64,000 nucleotides of DNA from Ktedonobacter racemifer DSM 44963 (GCF_000178855.1 NZ_ADVG01000005.1:310001-374000); one strand, 5' to 3'; positions 25,622 to 35,528 are shown, counted from the first letter of the stretch. The notes: generated by a model from the letters alone, not told the origin. Program-made: numbers and translations.

Positions 25622-26665
25622 TTATCGCTCTTTATAAGCGGGGACAGCTAAAGGATTGCGCTCAGCAAAAGGCCGTTGATGCCAATAAGGATAGATTGTA
25701 GGGATCTCGCTGGCCTTGTCGAGCTTCTCAACCTGCTCAGCAGTGAGATTCCAGCCGACCGCGCCAAGATTGTGTGTGAGCTGCTCCTCGTTGCGAGCAC
25801 CCACGATGACACTTGCTACAGTGGGACGCTGCAACAACCAGTTCAGGGCGATCTGAGCTACCGATTTGCCCGTCTCTTCGGCTATGGCATCGAGTGCGTC
25901 CACGATCTCGTACACCTTCTCATCAGAGAGACGCGATCCCTCTGAGCCAATCTGCTGCACTCGACTGCCCTCAGGGGCTGGCTGGCTGCGGCGGATCTTT
26001 CCCGAGAGCACCCCTGCAGCCAGGGGACTCCAGACAACGGTACCAACCTTCTGGTCAAGGGCGAGCGGCATAAGTTCCCATTCGTACTCACGTCCGACCA
26101 GGGAGTAAAAAGCCTGGTGGGCGACATAACGCGTCCAGCCGTAGGTCTGCGCAGTGGCAAGAGACTTCATCAGGTGCCAGCCAGAGAAATTGGAACAGGC
26201 GATGTAGCGTACCTTGCCGCTCTGGACCAGGGTATCGAGGGTCCGCAGCGTCTCCTCTACAGGAGTGAGCGCATCGAAGCCATGCAGCGTGTAGATATCG
26301 ATATGATCTGTATTCAGTCTGCGCAGACTATCCTCACAGGCCCGGATCAGATGATAGCGTGAGGAACCAAGCTCGTTTGGCCCATTGCCCATGCGGAATG
26401 TTGCCTTCGTTGAGAGAAGGAGCTGATCTCGTCGCCCTACAATCGCTTTGCCAAGAATCTCTTCCGAGAGTCCGCCAGAGTAAACATCTGCCGTATCAAA
26501 CAGGTTAACACCCGCCTCCAGGCAGATGTCAACCATGCGACTTGCCTCGGCCACATCGGTATTCCCCCAGGCGTTAAAGAAAGCGTTTCCGCCACCAAAG
26601 GTAGCTGTCCCAAAGCTCAGCGCAGAAACCTTCAGACCGGAACCGCCAAGTTGTCTATATTCCAT
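25622..26665 (-). CDS. aldo/keto reductase
   Basis: 347-residue NADPH-dependent aldo/keto reductase. Start ATG 26665 (MEYRQLGGSGLKVSALSFGT) was chosen over an in-frame upstream ATG because it begins the canonical first strand and has AAGAGGAT upstream. The catalytic Asp and Tyr are in DTADVYSGG, Lys in LLLSTKATF, and His in DIYTLHGFD. The C-terminal NADP-binding segment is SVIVGARNEEQL. It resembles the YajO/PhrB subgroup. The LacI-type regulator gene lies 240 bases upstream on the same strand. Confidence 0.92.
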   Translation of the reverse strand: MEYRQLGGSGLKVSALSFGTATFGGGNAFFNAWGNTDVAEASRMVDICLEAGVNLFDTADVYSGGLSEEILGKAIVGRRDQLLLSTKATFRMGNGPNELGSSRYHLIRACEDSLRRLNTDHIDIYTLHGFDALTPVEETLRTLDTLVQSGKVRYIACSNFSGWHLMKSLATAQTYGWTRYVAHQAFYSLVGREYEWELMPLALDQKVGTVVWSPLAAGVLSGKIRRSQPAPEGSRVQQIGSEGSRLSDEKVYEIVDALDAIAEETGKSVAQIALNWLLQRPTVASVIVGARNEEQLTHNLGAVGWNLTAEQVEKLDKASEIPTIYPYWHQRPFAERNPLAVPAYKER

Positions 26666-26904
26666 CGAGTTGATCCTCTTTTCTTTTTGAATGCAATTAT
26701 GACAATAGAACAAAAGATGGGCAGATCCATCGTTGTTGCTCTTTGCGAGAGATAAAAGCTTATTGCCTGTGACCAGATCATGTTTGTCATCAACATGTAT
26801 CTGAATGGCAATGCCTCCCTCTGGCCCATTCAGGACAATCTCTGACTTAACACTGGTTTTATATGTGGTTGCATAAGGTAAACCTTTCCCAAAGAGAAAA
26901 TAGG

Positions 26905-27912
26905 CTAGCAGGACTGACGCACGACAAGAACAGGGTCAAACACGAGTCGTTGAACTTCGCTCTCAGCATTTTTGAGACGTTCGATGAGGAAGCGTGCCCC
27001 CGCAGCGCCCATGTCGTAGACTGGCTGGCGCATCGTGGTGAGCGGTGGATGGACCAGGGAAGCCATTAAAACATCATCGAAGCCGATCACTGCTACCGTA
27101 TCAGGAACACTGATGCGCTGAGCTGTGAGATAAGCCAAAGCACCGAGTGCAGTCATATCATTGACGGCAAAGATGCAGGTGAGATCGGGATGCTCCCGTA
27201 AAAGCTGTTCTGTCGCCTCGCGGCCCTTTTCAAACGAGTAATCAGTTTGAGCAATCGGCAATTCGGGATGCTTCTCCAACTCGTCTCCCAAAAGAGCTTC
27301 CCATCCCATACAGTCCAGGTATGCACGCAAGCGTTGCTTCGCGGACGCCGCATGCTCCGGCCCGGCCAGAAAGCCAATCCGGCGATGCCCCTTGCTAAAA
27401 ATCCACTGCATCGCTTCCGTTGCCCCTTTATAGTTATTGACGGTAATGTGCGGGACATCCTGCCGCTCAGTTCCCCTCCCGATAAGCACCACAGGAATGT
27501 TTGCCGCTAGCAATATATTGGTCAGGAGATCGCTCAGAGTGACATCCACAAGAATAGTGCCGTCCACCGATTGCCGCCGAAGAATATCTATCGCCAGTCG
27601 CTCATTGGCAGGTTGCCAGTCTGTCTCCAGCAAGGTAACCGTATAGCCATTGCGCCGGGCCTCATCCTCGATCCCGCGAACCATGGCGGGAAAGTAGGGA
27701 TTGGTTAAATCGGGCAACGCCACTCCCAGGGTCATTGTGCGCTTGGTCATCATCGCGCGCGCCTGAGCATTGGGCACATAATTCAGGTCGCGAATCGCAT
27801 CCAGAACCCTTTGTCGCGCCTCATCACTCACATACCCGGAGCCATTCAGGACACGCGAGACCGTTCCCAAGCCCAGACCAGCTCGTTGTGCCACATCTTT
27901 AATTGTTGCCAT
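26905..27912 (-). CDS. LacI-family transcriptional regulator
   Basis: 335-residue repressor-type regulator. The N-terminal LacI helix-turn-helix is TIKDVAQRAGLGLGTVSRVLNGSGYVS (written here only as type, residues 3-29), followed by the hinge LNYVPNAQARAM and a periplasmic-binding-like ligand domain starting TLGVALPDLTNPYFPAM. ATG 27912 follows AGGTGAA. Operator-like palindromes lie 34 and 323 bases upstream, suggesting autoregulation. The likely effector is a sugar or sugar-like compound; the downstream aldo/keto reductase is a candidate target. Confidence 0.93.
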   Translation of the reverse strand: MATIKDVAQRAGLGLGTVSRVLNGSGYVSDEARQRVLDAIRDLNYVPNAQARAMMTKRTMTLGVALPDLTNPYFPAMVRGIEDEARRNGYTVTLLETDWQPANERLAIDILRRQSVDGTILVDVTLSDLLTNILLAANIPVVLIGRGTERQDVPHITVNNYKGATEAMQWIFSKGHRRIGFLAGPEHAASAKQRLRAYLDCMGWEALLGDELEKHPELPIAQTDYSFEKGREATEQLLREHPDLTCIFAVNDMTALGALAYLTAQRISVPDTVAVIGFDDVLMASLVHPPLTTMRQPVYDMGAAGARFLIERLKNAESEVQRLVFDPVLVVRQSC

Positions 27913-27945
27913 CTCTGTATTTCACCTGCCATACTCCAAAGTATA

Positions 27946-27959
27946 TGGAAACGTTACCA
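27946..27959. promoter_or_regulatory. LacI-type operator candidate 1
   Basis: The palindrome TGGAAACGTTACCA has the central CG and half-site pattern of LacI/GalR operators. It lies 34 bases before the regulator start, fitting autoregulation. Confidence 0.6.
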
Positions 27960-28234
27960 CATCATGCCGAAAAAAAGAGAATCCCCCCATGTGAAAAAGA
28001 GTCCCCGTTCAATGGCTCCAAAGGCTTCCCTATTTCCGACCGCCTGTTCCCACAATAATGAATTGCACCCACTTTTGTTAGGGAAACAGGGAGCATATGA
28101 GCGCCATCCACGAGACATCTTCTTTTTCTCTCATCCCTCACGAGGCGCCGGGTCCATTCCAGGACTTGACGCATGTTTGGTTTATATTTCCACACAACCA
28201 TCTGGGTGTTATCCCGCATTCTACGGCAAAAATG

Positions 28235-28248
28235 TGGAAGCGTTACCA
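28235..28248. promoter_or_regulatory. LacI-type operator candidate 2
   Basis: TGGAAGCGTTACCA differs at one base from the site at 27946-27959 and is 289 bases from it. Two sites of this type could support looping; the transcript it would control on the right has been separated by an IS3 insertion. Confidence 0.55.
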
Positions 28249-28450
28249 CAACTCTACTTCATTGAGAGGTTACTTGTCAAGTCCTTCATGGTCCGAACGA
28301 AAATGTGTACTGGGCTGAGGGGTATCATCAGACAATTGTCGTTCCACTCAAATGAAGATGAAAAGTTTGGAGTGAACCCAAGTGACCAGACCAAAGGGTA
28401 AGGAACCCCGTGGTAGAGTGAAAAGAGAAACGCCAATAAGGAGCCAACAC

Positions 28451-28765
28451 ATGAACGGAAGGGTTCACTCACAAGCCTTCAAACTGATGATTGTGCATCA
28501 ATTAGCAACAGGCGAACGACGTCCTGCCCAAGTCTGTCGAGAGCATAACCTGGCATCCAGTCTGGTCTCGCGTTGGCAAAAAGAATACCAGATGCATGGG
28601 GAAACGGCCTTTGCCAGCAAGCGAGAAGCAGAGCCTTCTGCTGAAGCGAAAATTGCCGAATTGGAGCGTTTCTGTGGACAGTTGGCGATGGAGAATGCCT
28701 TATTAAAAAAAGCCTTGGGCAGGCTCCCGTTGAGCAACGGCATGCCGTCGTTGAACATGCTCTAG
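28451..28765 (+). CDS. IS3 OrfA (helix-turn-helix)
   Basis: 104 residues from ATG 28451, preceded by AAGGAG; the frame is open earlier but that part is the inverted repeat. It carries an HTH_8/LacI-like helix-turn-helix (QVCREHNLASSLVSRWQKEY) and a leucine-zipper-like C-terminal helix (AKIAELERFCGQLAMENALL). Seven A residues at 28705-28711 provide a -1 programmed frameshift site into the OrfB phase, giving the fused transposase OrfAB. Confidence 0.9.
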   Translation: MNGRVHSQAFKLMIVHQLATGERRPAQVCREHNLASSLVSRWQKEYQMHGETAFASKREAEPSAEAKIAELERFCGQLAMENALLKKALGRLPLSNGMPSLNML

Positions 28766-28773
28766 AGGAGCAG

Positions 28774-29613
28774 ATGCCCTTTTCCATTCGTCAGCTCTGC
28801 CAGCTGATGCAGATCAATCGCGCGTGGTACTATGCCAAGCGGCACCAACCGGATGAACGTTGGAAACAGGAAGCGCTGGTGGCTTTGCGCGATGAGATCG
28901 AACGGATTGTCTTGGATTTTCCAGGCTATGGGTATCGTCGTGTGACGAAGGCATTACAGCGGGCAGGGCAGCAGATCAACCACAAGCGAGTTCTCCGCAT
29001 CATGCGGGAAGAGTCTCTGTTGTGTCACCTCAAGCGGCATTTTGTGCGCACGACGGATTCGCATCATCCCTATCCGGTGTATCCGAACCTGATCAATGGA
29101 ACGACGCCCGATGCCCCTGATGTCATCTGGGTCGCAGACTTGACCTACATCCGGCTCAGGAACGAGTTTGTGTACCTGGCCTGCCTTGTTGATGCCTACT
29201 CCCGGCGGTGCGTGGGATGGAACCTTTCACGTCGGATGGATGCCTTGCTGGTGCTTGGAGCCTTGGAGAATGCGCTGGCAACACGAGATGTGAAACCGGG
29301 GTTGATCCATCATTCGGATCGTGGAGTGCAGTATGCTTGCACTGCCTATGTGGAACGACTCCAGAGTGTGGGCATTCAGATCAGTATGTCAGCCAAGGGC
29401 AATGTCTACGACAACGCCAAGGCAGAGAGCTTCTTCCAAACCTTAAAACAGGAGGAAGTGTATCTCAAAGCGTATCAAACCTTTGAGGAGGCACAGTGCA
29501 ACATCAGCCAATTTCTTGACGATGTCTACAACACCAAACGCTTACATTCGAGCCTAGGATATGTGCCTCCCGCTGAATTTGAAACGACTTATTACCAGCA
29601 GATAGTGCCTTGA
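28774..29613 (+). CDS. IS3 OrfB (DDE integrase domain)
   Basis: 279-residue catalytic part of the IS3 transposase. An N-terminal HTH_21 domain (residues 1-80) precedes the rve fold with Asp in WVADLTYI, Asp in HHSDRGVQY and Glu in NAKAESFFQTLK, the DDE triad. ATG 28774 has GAGGAG upstream, but the -1 phase is open back through the A7 run, so the main product is probably OrfAB. Intact. Confidence 0.93.
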   Translation: MPFSIRQLCQLMQINRAWYYAKRHQPDERWKQEALVALRDEIERIVLDFPGYGYRRVTKALQRAGQQINHKRVLRIMREESLLCHLKRHFVRTTDSHHPYPVYPNLINGTTPDAPDVIWVADLTYIRLRNEFVYLACLVDAYSRRCVGWNLSRRMDALLVLGALENALATRDVKPGLIHHSDRGVQYACTAYVERLQSVGIQISMSAKGNVYDNAKAESFFQTLKQEEVYLKAYQTFEEAQCNISQFLDDVYNTKRLHSSLGYVPPAEFETTYYQQIVP

Positions 29614-29705
29614 CTTTCCTTTTGGTCTGCTACCAAGGGTTCACTCCAGTTCGCTGTATGTCATCTTCTCAAAGAGATCACAATATGTGTTTTGTGTTTT
29701 GATTT

Positions 29706-30605
29706 TTAACCTTTCTTTCCGACTTTGGTAGCCTCCAAGATGAGTTGAGTAACATCAACTGGATGCGACACCGGGGAGGCATGACTTGAGGGAATTTCTC
29801 TGGTCGTTGCATGCATACGCTTTGCCAGCCATCGCTCTAGGTTAGGGTCGATGGTCCGATCATATACTGATACAGCGTACCACGAGGGAAGATGCTGCCA
29901 GGCTGCCGAGCCCTCTTTGTCTGTGCATGATGGTCTGATTGGTTTCTGAGAAACAGCAAGTACGCGTGCCTTTGCAAGATCAATGTCTGCGACAAATGTT
30001 TGTGGAAAGTATGGTGGATCAAGCCATATGAAGCCCTTGCGATAGGATGAGACAAAGTGTTGCACTCCAGGTGTCGTAGGATATCTTGCACTGAGCTCTG
30101 CCGGTGACTCACCCACTGCTGGCGCGTGGGCCGCTATATACACGAGGCCGATAACATTCGAGGCGTTTCCTGCACCAGTAATCACTGCTCCTCCATAGGA
30201 ATGCCCAACAAGAATCGTCGGACCGGAGACTGAGGCGAGAGCCTGACGGGTTACGTCGATATCGTCAGCAAGCGAGGTAAGAGGTATTTGTACGGCCAGG
30301 ACGTAATGTCCTGCCTGTTGCAAGAGTGGCGTGACACTGCTCCAACTGGATGCATCTACAAACGCTCCGTGTACAAGTACCACATTGATTCCCGATGATC
30401 CTCCTCTGTCGTGCTCAGTGTTCATATATGTATGTTGTGGTTGTCCTCCTGACGCTTGTGCATCTCTTACTGGAGTGAAGCGAGAAGCAAGGGCTGTCGC
30501 GGCCACTGCTCCACTAAGATGCCTGAAGAGTGTTCTGCGGCTCATGAAAGAAGTAGTCGGCGATAGCTCAACGTCTTTTTTGGGTGGGCGAAAAGAAAAT
30601 GGCAT
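29706..30605 (-). CDS. exported alpha/beta hydrolase
   Basis: 299 residues, ATG 30605 with AAGGAG at 8 bases. The N-terminus has a possible twin-arginine signal (SRRTLFRHLSGAVAATALA, residues 22-40). The fold begins NVVLVHGAFVDASSW with the oxyanion-hole HGAF, and the nucleophile elbow is VGHSYGGAVI. A C-terminal His (SSHASPVSHP) completes the triad with an Asp in between. It resembles the EstC/salicylate-esterase-like group of small hydrolases. Substrate unknown; periplasmic or surface location inferred from the signal. Confidence 0.85.
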   Translation of the reverse strand: MPFSFRPPKKDVELSPTTSFMSRRTLFRHLSGAVAATALASRFTPVRDAQASGGQPQHTYMNTEHDRGGSSGINVVLVHGAFVDASSWSSVTPLLQQAGHYVLAVQIPLTSLADDIDVTRQALASVSGPTILVGHSYGGAVITGAGNASNVIGLVYIAAHAPAVGESPAELSARYPTTPGVQHFVSSYRKGFIWLDPPYFPQTFVADIDLAKARVLAVSQKPIRPSCTDKEGSAAWQHLPSWYAVSVYDRTIDPNLERWLAKRMHATTREIPSSHASPVSHPVDVTQLILEATKVGKKG

Positions 30606-31261
30606 AGAACATGCTCCTTAGTGCTGCTTTTGTTAAATCCACCAGTAACAAAAACAAGCAGGCTTATCGCATGATCCGGTTCTAGAAGCCAATCCGTTTT
30701 GCTACTGCACTTAACGAACGGAGCATTAGGTGAGTAATAGTTACGCTCAAGACAAACATCCACGAAGACTTCAAGCCGCCTGCTCGCTCGTTTCTGATGA
30801 TTATGGACACGACACAGTTGTAGGATGCTCGACAATTGTCATGTCGGTGATCACCAGAAGTGCTTCAGACGCTATCTGTCTTTTTTGAAAAGAGATTGAC
30901 AGAATATGTGTTTTCTTCACAGACATAGAGTGAAGAGAGAAAGTCATACGCTTGAAAAGATGAGAAATTGGGGCTACTCTCATGAGAAATGATCGTGTGC
31001 TTTTTGGGATGTCAAACGGTTCTCGTCTCCTGGAGACCGAGGTTTCTGGCAGGACCTTGCTTTGCGATCCCATATTGGATCATGGGACGGCCTTCACGGT
31101 ACAGTAACGCAAACTCTATCACCTGACAGAGCTGCTCACCTCGCATTCTTAATAAAGAGAGACTCTTCGCGCCCACGGCTCTCAGGGGAAAGGGGTGAGT
31201 GTGGCGAACCCAGGCAAGAAGCCAAAGAGAATGAAATGGACCTGACCCTCTCCCCTTCTTT
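30606..31261. other. intergenic, no gene recognised
   Basis: About 655 bases without credible coding potential on either strand; open frames here lack family similarity and ribosome-binding sites. It contains the promoter of the exported hydrolase. Confidence 0.4.
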
Positions 31262-32224
31262 TCAGCCGATGTGCGCTTTGATGAGGTCGGCGAGCTCCAT
31301 CGTAGCTTGATGGCAGGCGGCAGAGAAGCGCGTAAATTGAGGAAATCCATGAGTCAGATCAGGATTGTGCACATAGGTGAGGTCGTTGCCTGCGACGGCC
31401 AGTTTCTGTGCGTATGCGTGTCCCACATCGCGAAGCGGGTCGAATCCATTCGTAACCAGAATCGTCGGCGGAAGATTGGTATGCGATTGAGCATTCAAAG
31501 GAGTAATGTACGGATGCCGTCCATCATCTGAGTTCTTGAGGTAATTGCGTACCATCTCGTAGATCCCGTTTGTTTCGAGATAAAGCCCGGTCCGGTTCTC
31601 GCTCCCTGACAAGGTATCACCAGGGAAGGCGGCCTCCGGGAAGAGCGGCACGTGCAAGGCGAGCCTGGGACCGTTTTCATCGCGAAGCTTTAGCGCGATG
31701 ACACAGGTCATGTTCCCGCCTGCAGAGTCACCCCCGACAGCGATTTTGTTCGCGTCGACGCCCTCTGCGCTAGCGTTGTCGAAGAGCCAGCGCACGAAGT
31801 ACTCGATCTCATCAATCTGCACCGGAAACTTCGCCTCTGGAGCGAGCTGATACTCGATGCTATAGGTAATGATACCTGCACGCTCGGCGATGAGGCGCAT
31901 AGGAACCTCGAACTCATCAAGTGTCCCATAAGTGAAGCCGCCACCGTGGATATAGACCAATGCTCCGGATAGAACACTTGTTGGATTGGTGGGTGTGTGC
32001 TTGCGAACGGCTAGGGACCCGTGGGGTCCAGGCAGAACGAGCGTCTCTATAGCACCGATCTCGGGCCACGGCCCTTCGCCAAGCACCTTGTGATCTCGAC
32101 GGCCCTGCGCAATCGTCACATCAGCACCGAGAGTTGGGCCTTTTGGAAGCCATGCCTTGAGTTCGGGATCGAGTGTGCCGCGGTCCACTGATCCAGGGAT
32201 ATTCGTGCGATTGTAGACGGGCAT
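31262..32224 (-). CDS. HSL-type alpha/beta hydrolase (esterase)
   Basis: 320-residue cytosolic carboxylesterase of the hormone-sensitive-lipase family. ATG 32224 follows AAGGAG. The family oxyanion motif HGGGFTYG lies near residue 93 and the nucleophile motif GDSAGGN near 165; the catalytic Asp is in NGFDPLRD and His in LTHGFPQF. No signal peptide. Length typical. Monocistronic by spacing. Confidence 0.93.
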   Translation of the reverse strand: MPVYNRTNIPGSVDRGTLDPELKAWLPKGPTLGADVTIAQGRRDHKVLGEGPWPEIGAIETLVLPGPHGSLAVRKHTPTNPTSVLSGALVYIHGGGFTYGTLDEFEVPMRLIAERAGIITYSIEYQLAPEAKFPVQIDEIEYFVRWLFDNASAEGVDANKIAVGGDSAGGNMTCVIALKLRDENGPRLALHVPLFPEAAFPGDTLSGSENRTGLYLETNGIYEMVRNYLKNSDDGRHPYITPLNAQSHTNLPPTILVTNGFDPLRDVGHAYAQKLAVAGNDLTYVHNPDLTHGFPQFTRFSAACHQATMELADLIKAHIG

Positions 32225-32569
32225 ATGCTTTCTCCTTCGTTTGGGAATATGGTATTGTTATCGCGATAACGTCCACGCTGCGTCTCGCAGATCGTTCTTC
32301 TTCAAGCCTCGAGGGCGATGGGCATCTTCTGCCCATCGGTCACCCACTCTATCATGCACTATATCTTTCGTTTCCGGCTTTCGTGCATGACATCAGGGCA
32401 GAATCTTTTGTACCTTGGCTAAATCCTTGTATGACACGCCCACCCAGTTAGCAGAAGCAAGCTTGGCTGGCACCAAGGCTGGTCGCGCACACATATCTCT
32501 CTTCGCGTTCTTGGAGAAGCTCCTGCCTGATGCAATGTCTCCTTTCATTTTCCAGCATAACAAGTTTTC
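32225..32569. other. intergenic region upstream of the esterase
   Basis: About 345 bases without a supported gene. A palindrome TATTGTTATCGCGATAAC near 32252-32269 (core GTTATCGCGATAAC) lies about 30 bases before the esterase start and could be an operator. Confidence 0.4.
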
Positions 32570-32731
32570 TCAAATACGCATGAGGGCCATAGCATCCTGG
32601 GTTGGAGAAAAGCACGAGATTGGACTCCGCGCTGGCTCCCCAAATTGATCAATTACACGATAACGTACAGGATATCCTTCCACCTCAACATCATGTGCGA
32701 TGATTTGGTGCGCGAGGAGTTTACTGCCCAT
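32570..32731 (-). CDS. small hypothetical protein
   Basis: 53 codons from ATG 32731 (AGGTGG upstream) to TGA 32570. The sequence MGSKLLAHQIIAHDVEVEGY, then PVRYRVIDQFGEPARSP has good codon-position composition and looks like a genuine small protein or the start of a longer gene. Not recognised. Confidence 0.45.
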   Translation of the reverse strand: MGSKLLAHQIIAHDVEVEGYPVRYRVIDQFGEPARSPISCFSPTQDAMALMRI

Positions 32732-33087
32732 ATATTGATTGCCACCTATCTTTTAACAGGGTATGTTGAGTAGGGGTTGTCTGATCTGATTCATTCCTGC
32801 CTAGCCCATTAAACACTACACGTACAAACGTACGTTACGTGTTTCACTGTAAGCTTATTTTGACGCAAATGATGCAGACTAGTATAGTTAGGCGTGGAGA
32901 GTATCTGTTTACTCACTACAGTCGCACTTCTCAACCCAGCAATAAAAATGTCTAAGACCAAAATTCTGCCCCAAATAGTGGTAGCATGCTCGGATAGCTT
33001 GAGAGTACGAAGCAGATGTTGGATGGTCATTGGAAGACAATGGTTTGGCAATTTTTTAGCAGTGTCATTGACGTCCCGATAACATAG

Positions 33088-33405
33088 TCAGAGTGAAAAA
33101 GGGAACGGAAAGATCCCTGACAAACCCTCAATGACTGTGCCATTTACATCGGTTGCCAGGCAATATTCCCCGATCTCGTAGCCCCCAGCAAACACATCTA
33201 ATTTGGTAAGGATATGAGGGAATAGAAACTCAGCATGATTAAAACACAAGAGTTGTCGGTCAAAGCCTATTCGTACCTCATGGCCATTGGGAAACGGTAC
33301 CGAAGGATAGCCCTGAAACCAGATAGGATGGTCATGGAACCAGGCTATACAAAATACAAGTTTGCCGCTCATGGCTCTCTGAAAATTGGAGCTTTCTTCA
33401 TCCAT
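33088..33405 (-). CDS. hypothetical protein, doubtful
   Basis: 105-codon frame; an internal ATG (MSGKLVFCIAWFHDHP) is an equally good start. The segment VRIGFDRQLLCFNHAEFLFP looks protein-like. There is no clear ribosome-binding site and no known domain. Confidence 0.3.
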   Translation of the reverse strand: MDEESSNFQRAMSGKLVFCIAWFHDHPIWFQGYPSVPFPNGHEVRIGFDRQLLCFNHAEFLFPHILTKLDVFAGGYEIGEYCLATDVNGTVIEGLSGIFPFPFSL

Positions 33406-34013
33406 AGGAAGTAGGAATCAGCTCCTTGCCTTTCTCAGGCAAGGGAAAAAACGCCAACACCAGATGTATTCCCTATCATTTCTCACATATGCAACCTACC
33501 CGGGTAGAAGAAAAACTCTTTCCCCATTCCATCTTGTACTCACTGCTCGCGCGATACACCATTTTTGCACTCGCTCTGCCAGACACAATTGGTTTTGTCG
33601 TTGTTTCTTGAGCAAGAAACAACAAACGTATTACGACTTTCCCGGTACGGCTATCAGCTCAGGAGAGGACTGGAGTTCATTGTGAAGCATTATTCTGCTT
33701 ATATCTCTGATCACAGGAATGGCGCGTTCACATGTTGAAGCCGTTCAGAATGCAGCGTGGAAAGCCTTAGCGTTTTACGTCCGAACGCTTTTTTTTTGCA
33801 CAAGCAATTCTATCAATAATCACATTATCAAAATTTGGGAATCTTGGGCCTCTCAAGAGCGAAGAGCGCCTTTTCTTCGTTCTCGACCGCGTGTACCGAT
33901 TCTCACCCACTTAATTCCCTCTCTCTCCCTTCAATCGTTAGGACATCTGCTCTCCTGCCTCGCCGAGGCTTTCGAAGAAGGATGAGAAAAGATCTGCGGG
34001 ACATTCGCACGCA
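33406..34013. other. intergenic, no gene recognised
   Basis: About 600 bases rich in stop codons on both strands, with no hairpin, repeat or family-like frame recognised. Confidence 0.4.
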
Positions 34014-34268
34014 TTATCTCAGCTTCTCTGGATCGCCATACTGCTGGAGTGCTCGATCAATGCGCTGTCGTTCCTCTTCAACCTGCTGACTCAGTTCATC
34101 AATTGAGGATTCCAGTTGACGATACGCTATCAGCAGAGCGTCCTCTCGTTGTCGTATTTGCTCAGCACGACCAGCGACAAGTAGTTTCAGTTCTTCCACT
34201 TGTCGTAGGAACGCCAGGCTCGCATATACTATCCGCAAATTCGATATGAGTTGCTCAATATAATCCAT
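34014..34268 (-). CDS. small coiled-coil protein
   Basis: 84 residues from ATG 34268, with GGAAAGG upstream; a GTG two codons earlier is possible. Almost the entire chain is predicted helix with heptad-like spacing: VEELKLLVAGRAEQIRQRED, then LESSIDELSQQVEEERQRID. Such proteins often act as oligomeric scaffolds; function unknown. Confidence 0.55.
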   Translation of the reverse strand: MDYIEQLISNLRIVYASLAFLRQVEELKLLVAGRAEQIRQREDALLIAYRQLESSIDELSQQVEEERQRIDRALQQYGDPEKLR

Positions 34269-34543
34269 TTTCACCTTTCCTTGCTTCTTGCACTGTATCC
34301 GGTCGTATTGGCACTATACTGCTCCTACCTCTCATCATGCTCAATGATTGTGAATACAACCTGAAGCGTTTTCACTCGCTTCCCAGAAAGGGCCAGAGGC
34401 TGAGCCAGGAAGGTTACGCTCAATGACGCCACTACATTTTGAACAGGTAAATCTGCTGTAGGCACACATCCGTCGGGATAGTGTGTGTATGCCTCAATTC
34501 TGTCGCAACGGTATTCAGGATACGTGGTAGGCTCCTTTCAACC

Positions 34544-34818
34544 TCAAAGCACGCGTTCTTGCCAATCCTGTATACGACGCGTCCAGTTTAGAAAGTGAGG
34601 CAATGCCAGTGGCTCACCTTTGCGTGCCTCAAGAAGTGAGCGCAGTGTCTCAGATGCAACGGCTGCAGGGGAAACGCGGTCACTCCAACAAACTAGGGAA
34701 GGCCCGTAGCGCTCCCGATAGCGGCAATGGTGGGCAACGAGGCCTACATCCATGCTTTACTGATATTGAGAATGGCGGTTTTCCTGTCGGGCATGGCAAA
34801 GAATCCCTTCTTTTCCAT
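34544..34818 (-). pseudogene. small gene, probably frameshifted
   Basis: ATG 34818 (AAGGA upstream) starts MEKKGFFAMPDRKTAILNIS and stops after 24 codons. The overlapping next frame continues VGLVAHHCRYRERYGPSLVC, then RVSPAAVASETLRSLLEARK, down to 34544. A one-base shift near 34750 would join them into about 90 residues. No family recognised. Confidence 0.35.
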
Positions 34819-34952
34819 GATACGTCCTTAGATAGACGAAAATTAGCCTGCTTTTTCTCATGCTGAGGGAACAGTATATGTGGAGAAACATAAAAGAGCA
34901 GTCCTTTTATCCGCATCCATATGGACATCGCTGTTTCAAGGGCCGACATTCA

Positions 34953-34982
34953 TTGACAGGTTGCTTGTTCCTTGGGTATACT
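34953..34982 (+). promoter_or_regulatory. sigma-70-type promoter of umuDC
   Basis: TTGACA at 34953-34958 and TATACT at 34977-34982 with an 18-bp spacer, close to consensus. It lies 51 bases before the umuD start. Confidence 0.75.
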
Positions 34983-34997
34983 GATACTACAAATAGT

Positions 34998-35011
34998 AGA
35001 ACAAAGGTTCT
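34998..35011. promoter_or_regulatory. LexA-type SOS box
   Basis: AGAACAAAGGTTCT is a perfect palindrome of the form nGAAC-N4-GTTCn, matching the Gram-positive LexA (Cheo) box rather than the E. coli CTGT-N8-ACAG. It lies just after the predicted transcription start, where a bound repressor would block initiation. Confidence 0.75.
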
Positions 35012-35033
35012 CATTTGCGTATAGAGCCATGGT

Positions 35034-35528
35034 ATGGCTGTTCAAGGCGTCATGAGACAAATTCACTCTTTTTTAGGAACAAAACCTATGGGGTATTTCT
35101 ATGTTGGTGAAGTTGGAGCGGGTTTCCCCTCCCCTGCGGAGCGTTGGCGTGAGCGCTCGCTCGATCTGAATGATCTGCTCCAGATGCATCCGGAGGCGAC
35201 GTTCTTCATGCTGGTTCGCGGCGAATCCATGAAAGGCGTTGGTATTTATGATAGGGACCTGGTAGTGGTTGACCGTGCGCTTCAGGCAACCCATGGCAAT
35301 ATCATCATTGCGCTTGTCAATGGAGGCTTCTCGATCAAGCAATTGCGCATCCTCTCTGATGGAAGTATGGAATTAGCTTCTGCACATCCCAGATTCCCTC
35401 CGCTGGTGATTACCCCCAGGGTGTCCTTTGAGGTCTGGGGAGTCGTTACCTTTGTTCTTCATAGCGTCCACCCCTCTGCTTCACTGAAAAGCAGGCTGTA
35501 TCGCTTCCTCCGGCAGAAGAATCTATGA
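35034..35528 (+). CDS. umuD: UmuD-like / LexA-fold S24 peptidase
   Basis: 164-residue self-cleaving accessory subunit of translesion polymerase V. The cleavage-site motif VGAGFPSPAE is near residues 25-34; the Ser/Lys dyad is Ser65 in GESMKG and Lys102 in FSIKQLR. There is no N-terminal DNA-binding domain, which separates it from LexA. The ATG at 35034 is used; an ATG at 35052 is an alternative, and neither has a strong ribosome-binding site. It overlaps umuC by four bases. SOS control is supported by the upstream LexA box. Confidence 0.88.
   Translation: MAVQGVMRQIHSFLGTKPMGYFYVGEVGAGFPSPAERWRERSLDLNDLLQMHPEATFFMLVRGESMKGVGIYDRDLVVVDRALQATHGNIIIALVNGGFSIKQLRILSDGSMELASAHPRFPPLVITPRVSFEVWGVVTFVLHSVHPSASLKSRLYRFLRQKNL

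Larger units (their letters stand above)
28368..29648 (+). mobile_element. intact IS3-family element
   Basis: 1281-bp element with imperfect terminal inverted repeats starting TGGAGTGAACCC at both ends, about 30 bases long. Both ends are flanked by a 3-bp target duplication, GTT (28365-28367 and 29649-29651). Two overlapping-phase ORFs are joined by an A7 slippery run. Everything needed for activity appears present. Confidence 0.93.
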
